Source: DATFQE01 sp963738205 (GTDB lineage: Bacteria; Actinomycetota; Thermoleophilia; Gaiellales; Gaiellaceae). From it: 64,000 bases of DNA. The translations under genes were made by a program, and so were the position numbers. Location of the stretch: contig CAVTVQ010000006.1 in assembly GCA_963738205.1 (NCBI GenBank), forward strand, positions 1,302,001 to 1,366,000. The letters are read 5' to 3'. The notes beneath the pieces are model-generated. The model was not told where the DNA came from, ran no database searches, and saw only the letters and a program-made list of their open reading frames with translations. Shown here piece by piece: positions 16,366-23,384 of the stretch (the stretch's first letter is position 1; each line of letters opens with the position of its first letter).

Positions 16366-17194
16366 CAAGCACGGCGTCCGAGAGGCGCGGCCACGCCTCG
16401 AGCGCCCAGTCGTCGAACTCGCGATCGCTCAGGGCGACGAGCGCCAGATCGGCAGCCGGGTCGACCCAGAGGAACGTGCCGCTGCCCCCGAAGTGGCCGA
16501 ACGTGCGCGGCGAGTTCTGCGTCCCCGTCCAGTGGGGCTGCTTGGCGTCCTTCAGCTCGAAGCCGAGGCCCCAGTCGTTCGGGTCCCAACGGCCGATACC
16601 GGGCAGAACGCCGCCGAGGCCCGGGAACTGGACGCTCGTCGCCTCGGCCAGCGTCTCGGGCGCGACGAGCGTCGGCCGCAGCAGCTCGCGGGCGAACCGG
16701 GCCGCGTCGTCCAGCGTGCCGTGCACGTCGGCGCCCGCGGAGCCGCGCAGCTCGGCCCCCATCGCGAGCGGCTCGAAGACCGCGGCGCGCAGGTAGTCCG
16801 CGAAGGGCATCTCCGCGGCCGCTGCCACGTGGGCGGCGAGCTGCTCGAACCCGGTGTTGGAGTAGATCCGTCGCTTGCCGGGCTCCGCGATGGGCACGTC
16901 GCCGTGGAACGGCAATCCGGATGTGTGGGCCAGCAGATGGCGGACGGTCGAGCCGGGCGGCCCGGCCGGTTCGTCGAGATCGACCACGCCCTCCTCGGCC
17001 GCGACGAGCGTCGCGAGCGCGGTCGTCGGCTTCGTGACCGAGGCCCAGCGGAACTCGTGCTCGCCTGCTCCGTGTTGCGCGCGAACCCCCTCCGGACCGA
17101 CCGCGGCCGCGGCCGCGTGCTCGGCTCCCCATTCGTCCACCTGTGTCAGGGCCTGCAAGGCGCGCGATACTAGCCGCGTGGAGCGCCGCCGCAT
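16349..17194 (-). CDS. Serine hydrolase of the beta-lactamase class C/PBP-like family
   Basis: A protein of up to 281 residues with the three penicillin-recognising motifs: SVTK (SxxK nucleophile, in RWASVTKPTTAL), YSN (in IYSNTGF) and HFGGSG (the KTG-like third box). There is no signal peptide, so it is probably cytosolic, as for esterase-like members of the family, and may act on esters or peptides. The first in-frame ATG at 17194 overlaps the RidA start. TTG 17158 or the GTG before DEWGAEH are alternative starts. Confidence 0.82.
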   Translation of the reverse strand: MRRRSTRLVSRALQALTQVDEWGAEHAAAAAVGPEGVRAQHGAGEHEFRWASVTKPTTALATLVAAEEGVVDLDEPAGPPGSTVRHLLAHTSGLPFHGDVPIAEPGKRRIYSNTGFEQLAAHVAAAAEMPFADYLRAAVFEPLAMGAELRGSAGADVHGTLDDAARFARELLRPTLVAPETLAEATSVQFPGLGGVLPGIGRWDPNDWGLGFELKDAKQPHWTGTQNSPRTFGHFGGSGTFLWVDPAADLALVALSDREFDDWALEAWPRLSDAVLASAAS

Positions 17195-17573
17195 CGCCGG
17201 CCACGCGCCGTTGGAGCCCGTCGTCGGGTATTCGCGCGCGGTCGTCGCAGGGCGTCATGTCTACGTCTCCGGAACCGCCCCGATCCCCGCCGACGGGAGC
17301 GACCCGCCCGAGAGCGTCTACGAGCAGGCGAGGCTCTGCCTGGACATCGTCCTCGCCGCGCTCGCACAGGCGGGAGCCCGCGCCGAGGACGTCGTGCGGA
17401 CCCGCCTCTACGTCGTCGACGCCGCGGAGTTCGACGACGTCGGCCGCGCGCACGGCGAGGTCTTCGGCGCGATCCGCCCCGCGACGGCCGGGATCGTGGT
17501 CAACGGACTGCTCGACCCGCGCTGGCGCGTCGAGATCGAGGCCGACGCCGTTCTGTCCGAGGACGCCCCGTGA
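17178..17573 (+). CDS. RidA family protein (YjgF/YER057c/UK114)
   Basis: A 131-residue RidA-type protein starting at GTG. Family features are the N-terminal PLEPVVGYSRAVVAGRHVYVSGTAP segment, the middle ARAEDVVRTRLYV and the C-terminal DPRWRVEIEADAVL. RidA proteins are small trimers that deaminate reactive enamine/imine intermediates made by PLP enzymes. The central catalytic Arg is present (VVRTRLYV). The stop overlaps the GTG start of the YbdK gene, so they are co-translated. Confidence 0.88.
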   Translation: MERRRIAGHAPLEPVVGYSRAVVAGRHVYVSGTAPIPADGSDPPESVYEQARLCLDIVLAALAQAGARAEDVVRTRLYVVDAAEFDDVGRAHGEVFGAIRPATAGIVVNGLLDPRWRVEIEADAVLSEDAP

Positions 17574-18766
17574 AGCAGATCTACCCGGCTTCGATCACGG
17601 GCAAGGGCTTCGCCGCCGGCGGCAGCGTGCTCGACCACCGCTTCGGCACCGGCGATCCATACACGCTCGGCGTGGAGGAGGAGTACATGCTGCTCGACGC
17701 CGAGACGTTCGACCTCGTGCAGCACATCGACACGGTGCTCGCCGCCGTTGCCGGCCACGAGCTCGAGACGCGCATCAACGCCGAGCTGATGCAGTCGGTG
17801 ATCGAGATCGCGACGCCCGTGTGCCGCACCGCGGGCGACGTCGACACGTGGCTGCGCAAGCTCCGCTCATACGTCTGCGAGCTAGGCCGCGAGCAAGGCC
17901 TGCGCGTGGGCTCGGCCGGAACGCACCCGTTCAGCCTGTTCGAGCGCCAGCGGATCACCGCGCGCGACCGCTACCGGAACATGGTCGACCAGATGCAGTA
18001 CATCGCCCGCCGCGAGCTGATCTTCGGCCTGCACGTCCACGTCGCCGTCGACGACCCGGACACGTCGATCGCCGTCATGAACGGTCTGCAGGTCGACATC
18101 CCGATCCTGCTCGGACTGTCCGGCAGCTCGCCCTTCTGGCGCGGCGAGCCGACGGGCTTCAGCTCGATCCGCCAGATGGTCTTCGCGGCCTTCCCGCGCT
18201 CGGGGCTGCCGCCGCGCTTCCGCGACTACGCGGAGTACGCCGAGGTCGTCGGCCAGCTGGAGAAGACCGGCTGCATCGCCGACTACACGCACATCTGGTG
18301 GGACGTGCGGCCACACCCCAAGTGGGGCACCGTCGAGGTGCGGATCTGCGACGCCGTCACGCGGGTCGAGGACGCCGTCGCCCTCGCCGCCTACTGCCAG
18401 GCGCTCGTCAAGTTCTACTCGGAGCGGCACGAGAGCGGCGACGAGGTCGTCGCGCCACACCGCATGCTGACGAGCGAGAACAAGTGGCTCGCGGCCCGCT
18501 ACGGGCTGCAGGCGCCGCTGATGGACCTCGAGACCGGCCGCCGCAACCGCGTCGCGCTTGCGCAGCTCGTGCGGCGGCGGCTGAAGGAGATCGAGCCACA
18601 TGCGCGCGAGCTGGGCTCCGAACGCGAGCTCGAGGGCATCAAGGCGATCCTGCGGCGCGGCAACGGCGCCGACCGGCAGCTGCGCGTCTTCAACGCGAAC
18701 CGCGACATCGTCGAGGTCGTGCAGGAAATCGCGAACGCGACCGAAGACGCAGCCGTCCCGCCCTAG
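17570..18766 (+). CDS. YbdK-type carboxylate-amine ligase (GCS2 family)
   Basis: A 398-residue member of the glutamate-cysteine ligase family 2. The signature TLGVEEEYMLLD near residue 32 holds the metal-binding glutamates, followed by INAELMQSVIEIATP, GLHVHVAVDD, FRDYAEYAE and HIWWDVRPHPKWGTVEVRICD. These enzymes join an amine to a carboxylate with ATP and in vitro show weak gamma-glutamylcysteine ligase activity. The physiological product in actinobacteria is unclear. The GTG start overlaps the ridA stop. Confidence 0.9.
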   Translation: MKQIYPASITGKGFAAGGSVLDHRFGTGDPYTLGVEEEYMLLDAETFDLVQHIDTVLAAVAGHELETRINAELMQSVIEIATPVCRTAGDVDTWLRKLRSYVCELGREQGLRVGSAGTHPFSLFERQRITARDRYRNMVDQMQYIARRELIFGLHVHVAVDDPDTSIAVMNGLQVDIPILLGLSGSSPFWRGEPTGFSSIRQMVFAAFPRSGLPPRFRDYAEYAEVVGQLEKTGCIADYTHIWWDVRPHPKWGTVEVRICDAVTRVEDAVALAAYCQALVKFYSERHESGDEVVAPHRMLTSENKWLAARYGLQAPLMDLETGRRNRVALAQLVRRRLKEIEPHARELGSERELEGIKAILRRGNGADRQLRVFNANRDIVEVVQEIANATEDAAVPP

Positions 18767-18778
18767 ACAACGCGCGGG

Positions 18779-19951
18779 TCAAGCAGCCAGCCGCCTCCCC
18801 GTGGCGGCGTCGAAGCCGACCATGCGGCCGTCCTTGCGTAGCGCGAAGACCTGGCGGTCGGCCTTGCCGTAGCCGAAGCCGACGATCTCGCCGCCTGTCC
18901 GGTAAGGGCCGCGGACGACGCGGTACGCGGCGTCGTACGCCCACAGGGCGCGGCCGTCGCTGAAGTAGAGCGTGCGGCCGTTTTGCGAGATCGTCCCTCC
19001 GAGCCTTGCGGCCGGAGCCACCCCGCGCGCTGCCGGCGCGAACCGGGCGGAGACATGGGCGTCGTGTCCCCCACCGAGATGGATCTCGCTGACGACGCCG
19101 AGGGCCGGGTTGGCCGCGTAAAGGCGGCGCCCATCGGGTGAGAGAGTCAACGTGTAGCGCTCGAGCATCCTCAGCTCTCCGCGTCCGGACGGCAGGTCGA
19201 TGCACGCGGGCTTGCTTTGCTCGAGGTCGAGTGCGTGCACGAAGGCGGCCGTGCGCCGCGTGTCGAGATAGAGCGTGAGCAGCCAGCGTCCGTCGGGTGA
19301 TCCGACGCCGCTCCAGGCGTAGCCTGTCATGAAGCGCAGGCGGCTCTTCGACGCCGCACGGAGCGGCTTGACCTGAAGCCGCTCGTGCCGCAGGTCGTAG
19401 AGGCGGACGACGTAGCGCGGCGAGCCGGGTGAATGGAGGTGCTCGATCAGAAACAAGCGCGTGCCGTCGGCTGAGACGGTCTCCACCTCGAAGTCGCCGC
19501 GCAGACTGAGGGCGTGCGCGATCCGGCGACGAACGGCGTCGGCGACGACGATCTCTGTCCGCGCCTTTCCCCGCCGCGCGAGCGCCACCCAGCGACCCGT
19601 GGGCGAGACGCCGCCGACCGTGAAGCGGCCCCGCACGCTGAAGGCCCCGGCCGGGGCGCCGGTGGCGACCCGATACCGGATGACCATTGTCCGCGGGCCC
19701 GGGAACGCGGCGAAGTGCCAGCGGCCGTTCCAGGAGGCCCGGCCGCGCGGAAGGACGAAGACCTGCGTGCCCCTCCGCGTGTCGTAGGCGACGAGAGATC
19801 CTCCCTCGCCCTCAGGCTGGACGTAGAGGAGCTTCGTGTCCGGCGGGCTCGAGATCTGCCCGCTGCACGGAGCAGGGCAGCCGTTTCCCTGCGCGACGGG
19901 AGACACCCCGAGGCAGAGTGGGAGCAAGAGCAGGGGCAAGAGGCGCTTCAT
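18779..19951 (-). CDS. Secreted beta-propeller-like protein
   Basis: A 390-residue protein with a clear signal peptide (MKRLLPLLLLPLCLGVSPVA) and two early cysteines. The rest is a series of WD40/YVTN-like blades with recurring SPDGR/SADGT/SQNGR turns (VGGVSPTGRWVALA, TVSADGTRLFLI, TLSPDGRRLYAANP, TISQNGRTLYFSDG). This indicates an extracellular beta-propeller, probably binding a protein or ligand. No catalytic motif is seen. It is divergent from the ECF sigma operon, whose second gene also encodes a propeller-like extracytoplasmic domain, so they may belong to one sensing system. This link is inferred from position only. Confidence 0.65.
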   Translation of the reverse strand: MKRLLPLLLLPLCLGVSPVAQGNGCPAPCSGQISSPPDTKLLYVQPEGEGGSLVAYDTRRGTQVFVLPRGRASWNGRWHFAAFPGPRTMVIRYRVATGAPAGAFSVRGRFTVGGVSPTGRWVALARRGKARTEIVVADAVRRRIAHALSLRGDFEVETVSADGTRLFLIEHLHSPGSPRYVVRLYDLRHERLQVKPLRAASKSRLRFMTGYAWSGVGSPDGRWLLTLYLDTRRTAAFVHALDLEQSKPACIDLPSGRGELRMLERYTLTLSPDGRRLYAANPALGVVSEIHLGGGHDAHVSARFAPAARGVAPAARLGGTISQNGRTLYFSDGRALWAYDAAYRVVRGPYRTGGEIVGFGYGKADRQVFALRKDGRMVGFDAATGRRLAA

Positions 19952-20073
19952 GGTTCCTCCTCGACGCGGACCTTCACGTCGCTACTACGCCGCTCAGCGC
20001 CTGCGGGGTCCCGGGACCTGTCGGTGCCGGTCGTCCGTATCTCCCCGATGGACCTCCTGGCGAAGCACGCTCG

Positions 20074-20079
20074 TATAGT
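20074..20079 (+). promoter_or_regulatory. Candidate -10 element (TATAGT) before the sigma factor gene
   Basis: TATAGT lies 9 bases before the ATG of the ECF sigma gene, which would make the mRNA leaderless or nearly so. No convincing -35 hexamer is visible at the usual spacing, so this is tentative. Confidence 0.3.
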
Positions 20080-20088
20080 CGGCGCGCC

Positions 20089-20616
20089 ATGGGTGCCGGT
20101 CGCGACGAGAGGGCCTGGGTGCGAGGCGCCCAGGCCGGATCGGCCTCGGACCTCGAGGCCCTGTTCAAACTGCACTGGCCCAGGGCGTTCCGCGCTGCCT
20201 ACCTCGTCTGCCACGACGCAGCCGCAGCCGAGGACATCGCACAGGAGTCCTTCCTCGCCGCAGTTCGCGCCCTCGACCGGTTCGACCGGCGCCGCCCATT
20301 CGGGCCGTGGCTGCACAGAATCGTCGTCAACCGGGCGATCGACTGGGGTCGCGCCCGCGCCGCCCGGAGCGAGGTGGAGCTGCACGAGACGGCCGCTGCT
20401 GCAGACGGCGATCCCGTCGGAAACTCGCGCACGCTCGCGTCCGCTCTGGCGTCGCTGTCGCCGGAGCACCGCGCCGTGATTGTCCTGCGTCACCTGCTCG
20501 AGTACACGCCCGGCGAGATCGCCGAGCTGCTCGAGCTGCCGCGCGGCACGGTCAACTCACGCCTCCGGCGCGGGCTGGACGAGCTCGGCGAGCGAGTGCG
20601 GGAGGAGGTCCGGTGA
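20089..20616 (+). CDS. ECF-type RNA polymerase sigma factor
   Basis: A 175-residue sigma-70 family protein with only regions 2 and 4. Region 2 contains YLVCHDAAAAEDIAQESFLAA and RPFGPWLHRIVVNRAIDWGR. Region 4 contains LSPEHRAVIVLRHLLEYTPGEIAELLELPRGTVNSRL, the helix-turn-helix that reads the -35 element. It redirects RNA polymerase to a stress or envelope regulon. The ATG chosen gives a normal N-terminus. The stop overlaps the GTG of the next gene, a membrane-anchored protein that is the likely regulator of its activity. Downstream genes (peptidoglycan hydrolase, peroxiredoxin) would fit a cell-envelope or oxidative stress output. Confidence 0.92.
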   Translation: MGAGRDERAWVRGAQAGSASDLEALFKLHWPRAFRAAYLVCHDAAAAEDIAQESFLAAVRALDRFDRRRPFGPWLHRIVVNRAIDWGRARAARSEVELHETAAAADGDPVGNSRTLASALASLSPEHRAVIVLRHLLEYTPGEIAELLELPRGTVNSRLRRGLDELGERVREEVR

Positions 20617-21761
20617 ACGAGGAGCAGCTCCGCCGAGAGCTCCTGGCCGAGCGGGCGCCCGAGGAGCAAGCCGCCGGCGAGCGCGCCTGGCCGGTCGTCG
20701 CCGCAGCGTTCGCCGCGAGAGAACCGGTCGCCCGGCCGTTCCGCCATACCCGTCCGCTGCTGGCGCTCGCCTTTGTCGCTGCGCTCGTGGCGGCCGCCTT
20801 TACACCGCCGGGCCGGGCGATCGCGCAGGAGGTCCACGATGCCTTCGTCGGAGTCGAGGAGGCGAGACCGCAGCTCTTCTCCGTTCGCGGGGGCGGCCGC
20901 CTGCTGGTCGAGTCCGATGCGGGGCCGTGGATCGTGAGCGCGGACGGCTCCAAGCGCCTCCTCGGCCCCTACCGCGAAGCGTCCTGGTCCCCGTTCGCGC
21001 GCTTCGTGATCGCGGCCCGCGGCAACGAGCTCGCAGCCCTCGAGCGCGACGGGACGGTGCGCTGGAAGCTGGCGCGGGCGGACGTGCGGTTCCCCCGCTG
21101 GGGCGGGAGCGCGACGGACACCCGGATCGCGTACCTCAGCGGCGGCCGGCTCCACATCGTCGCCGGGGATGGAACGGGCGACGTGGACGCGGGCGGGCTA
21201 CCGACTGCGGCTCGCGTTCCCCCCGCTTGGCGTCCGGGGCCCCGGCACGTGCTGGCGTACGCGACGACGCGCGGCCGCGTCTACGTCTACGACGAGGCCG
21301 GCTCGGTTCTCTGGAGGTCTGCGCCCCACGCGCACCCGCGTCTACTCGCCTGGTCGAGCGACGGCACGCGGCTGGCGCTCGTGACCACCGACAAGGTCGT
21401 CGTCTTCGCGGGGAGGAGCGGACGGCCGCTCGCCGTCCGCTTCCTGCGCAGCGTCACCGACGTCGTCTTCGCTGCCGGAACGCACGATCTGGCGCTCGTG
21501 CGCGCGGGGGAGGTCCTCGTGCTCAACGCCGACGCGCCTCGCGGACGCCCGCAGCGGGTGTTCGCTGGAGCCGGAGTCTTCGACGGCGTGGCTTGGTCGC
21601 CGGACCGGCGCTGGATCCTCGTAGGCTGGCGCGAGGCCGACCAATGGGTGTTCGTTCGCGTCGACAGGCAAGCGAAGGATCGAGGCGGTCTCGCAGGGTC
21701 TCGGAGCAGTTCGAGTCCGCGAGGTTCCCGCGGATCGCCGGCTGGTGCTGCCGCGCGCTAG
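20613..21761 (+). CDS. Membrane-anchored propeller protein, probable anti-sigma partner; 3' end frameshifted
   Basis: About 382 residues as read. A short cytosolic N-terminus (MNEEQLRRELLAER) is followed by one transmembrane helix (LLALAFVAALVAAAF, about residues 49-63), then an extracytoplasmic beta-propeller-like domain with repeated WS-DG-R turns. Position and topology suggest an anti-sigma factor or sensor for the ECF sigma whose stop codon it overlaps, but I see no zinc HxxxCxxC anti-sigma motif. The last 30 residues become Ser/Gly/Arg-rich in this frame, while another frame encodes SEQFESARFPRIAGWCC over the same bases. I infer that the natural C-terminus is in that frame and that one or two indels separate them (about 21665-21700). 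Confidence 0.65.
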   Translation: MNEEQLRRELLAERAPEEQAAGERAWPVVAAAFAAREPVARPFRHTRPLLALAFVAALVAAAFTPPGRAIAQEVHDAFVGVEEARPQLFSVRGGGRLLVESDAGPWIVSADGSKRLLGPYREASWSPFARFVIAARGNELAALERDGTVRWKLARADVRFPRWGGSATDTRIAYLSGGRLHIVAGDGTGDVDAGGLPTAARVPPAWRPGPRHVLAYATTRGRVYVYDEAGSVLWRSAPHAHPRLLAWSSDGTRLALVTTDKVVVFAGRSGRPLAVRFLRSVTDVVFAAGTHDLALVRAGEVLVLNADAPRGRPQRVFAGAGVFDGVAWSPDRRWILVGWREADQWVFVRVDRQAKDRGGLAGSRSSSSPRGSRGSPAGAAAR

Positions 21762-22914
21762 CCGTCGTCTCATGGCACCTGTGTCCGGGCGCCGCGGCTA
21801 CGCAGGACGTTCCCGCACGCAACTCGTTCGCGCTCGGGAGAGCCGTGGGACGGGCCGGCTCGCCAACGGCGTGCAGCTGACCGCGGAGGGCCCCGACCAC
21901 TTCACCTGGGACCCGGTCTTCAAGCACGCGCCGAACCGGCCTTGGCGCCGGTGGGGAACCGCCCGTCTCGTGCGCACGCTGCTCGCCGTCCTCGCCGACT
22001 ACCGAACCGCGAACCCCGAAGCGCCGCGGGTGGGAATCGGCGACCTCAGCCGGCCGCGCGGCGGCGGGTTCGGCCCGCGGTACGGCGGGATCGGACACGC
22101 CTCCCACCAGAACGGGCTCGACGTCGACGTCTACTACCCGCGCCGCGACCGCACAGAGCGTGAGGCGTTCCGGGTGGCCCAGATCGACCGGCCGCTCGCG
22201 CAGGACCTGGTCGACCGCTTCGTCCGAGCCGGCGCCCTGAAGCTGTTCGTCGGCCCGCACACCGGCCTGCACGGGCCCCCGCGCATCGTGCGGCCGCTCG
22301 TCCACCACGACAACCACGTCCACGTCCGCCTGCGAAACGACGCGCCGAAGCGCGTGCTGCTGGGCGACTCGGTAGAGGGACGCCCGATCTACGCGTACCG
22401 GCTCGGCAATCCCGCAGCGCACAAGCTGCTCGTGGTGGGGACGATCCACGGCAACGAGCCGGCCGGCCTCCAGGTAACGCGTCGGCTCCTCCATGCGGCG
22501 CCGCCCCTGCACACTGAGCTGTGGATCGTCCCGACGCTGAACCCGGACGGGCTCGTGCACGGCACGAGGGCAAACGCGGCCGGCGTCGACCTCAACCGCG
22601 ACTTCCGCCGCTTCTCGCAACCCGAGACGCGGATCGCGCGCGCGTTGATCCGGCGCATCCGGCCGTTTGTGAGCGTGTGGTTCCACCAGCCGCAGGGCCT
22701 CGTCCGCGCCTACGGGCCGAGCATCGCCGTCGCGCGGAGGTATGCGGCCCTCGCGAGCGAGCGCTACCGGACGTTGGTCTGGCCGCCGGGGACCGCATCG
22801 CGCTGGCAGAACGTGATCGGCGAGCGCTCGTTCGTCGTCGAGTTCGGCGCCGGTCACCTGCGCGCGCGTGCGGCGGCCAGGCACGTGCGGGCGATCCTCG
22901 CGTTCGCCGGTTAG
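21745..22914 (+). CDS. Murein endopeptidase (M74-like) fused to an M14 zinc carboxypeptidase
   Basis: The first domain is MepA/M74-like: GVQLTAEGPDHFTWDP, then the zinc motif GHASHQNGLDVDVYYPR, and HHDNHVHVRLR with the LAS-type His-x-His. The second domain is an M14 carboxypeptidase: HGNE (His and Glu zinc ligands), NPDG, GVDLNRDF, FHQPQG (third ligand His) and VVEFGAG (catalytic Glu). Both activities are known on peptidoglycan stem peptides, so it should be a bifunctional exported wall hydrolase. As read, the N-terminus (from GTG 21745) lacks a signal peptide, but another frame encodes ALAVVSWHLCPGAAA at 21755-21799 and then NSFALGRAVG. Indels near 21755 and 21850 would restore a secreted protein. 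Confidence 0.75.
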   Translation: MLPRASRRLMAPVSGRRGYAGRSRTQLVRARESRGTGRLANGVQLTAEGPDHFTWDPVFKHAPNRPWRRWGTARLVRTLLAVLADYRTANPEAPRVGIGDLSRPRGGGFGPRYGGIGHASHQNGLDVDVYYPRRDRTEREAFRVAQIDRPLAQDLVDRFVRAGALKLFVGPHTGLHGPPRIVRPLVHHDNHVHVRLRNDAPKRVLLGDSVEGRPIYAYRLGNPAAHKLLVVGTIHGNEPAGLQVTRRLLHAAPPLHTELWIVPTLNPDGLVHGTRANAAGVDLNRDFRRFSQPETRIARALIRRIRPFVSVWFHQPQGLVRAYGPSIAVARRYAALASERYRTLVWPPGTASRWQNVIGERSFVVEFGAGHLRARAAARHVRAILAFAG

Positions 22915-22925
22915 TGTCCGCGTCC

Positions 22926-23384
22926 GTGCTCGCAGAGGGACAGGCGATTCCGGAGGCGCAGGTGTGGCTCGGGCCCCGCGAGACAGTCGCGCTGAGCGAG
23001 ATCGTGGCGGAAGGCCCCGCGCTCTTCTTCTTCTACCTCTTCGACTGGTCCTCCACCTGAACGGACGAGATGGAGCTCCTGCGTGACAGGAGCGCGGAAC
23101 TCGAGGAGGCAGGCGTCAGGGCGTTCGGCGTGTCGCGGGATTCACCGTGGACGCACGTCGCCTGGATGCAGGCGCTGGACCTGACGATCCCACTGCTGTC
23201 GGACTGGAACGCCGAGGCGATCCGCGGGTTCGGAATCTCGCGCTCGTACCGGGGGATGCAGGACGTGGCCGTACGGTCGGCGTTCATCGTCGACCAGGGC
23301 GGTACGGTGCGGCGCGCATGGCGCTACGACGACGCCGAGGTGCCGGACCTGGACGCCATCGTGGCGGCCGCGCGGGCGCTGTAG
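22926..23384 (+). CDS. Peroxiredoxin (AhpC/TSA family) with in-frame TGA at the peroxidatic Cys: probable selenoprotein
   Basis: One frame runs from GTG 22926 (or GTG 22914) to the stop at 23382-23384 and is broken only by a TGA at 23058-23060. Around it the protein reads LFFFYLFDWSST-(TGA)-TDEMELLRDR. This is the peroxiredoxin active site, and the TGA falls exactly at the peroxidatic cysteine. A Ser is at position -3, where Thr/Ser is conserved, and the catalytic Arg is in VRSAFIVD. Reading TGA as selenocysteine gives 152 residues with Sec at 45 and no other Cys, so a 1-Sec peroxiredoxin that reduces peroxides with an external thiol donor. A SECIS-like hairpin follows. A nonsense mutation (TGC or TGT to TGA) is the alternative. 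Confidence 0.75.
23075..23093 (+). promoter_or_regulatory. Candidate bacterial SECIS hairpin for UGA decoding
   Basis: A perfect 7-bp stem, GCTCCTG (23075-23081) and CAGGAGC (23087-23093), encloses the loop CGTGA. It starts 14 bases after the TGA, and the apical loop begins 21 bases after it. Bacterial SECIS elements are hairpins in the coding region just after the UGA, with a G among the first two loop bases; both features are met here. SelB binding is inferred. Confidence 0.6.

Noticed and set aside
23058..23060. Treating the peroxiredoxin as a plain pseudogene with a nonsense mutation
   Set aside because: Not fully excluded, but a random stop landing on the one catalytic Cys codon, with a suitable hairpin after it and the rest of the frame intact, is less likely than selenocysteine.
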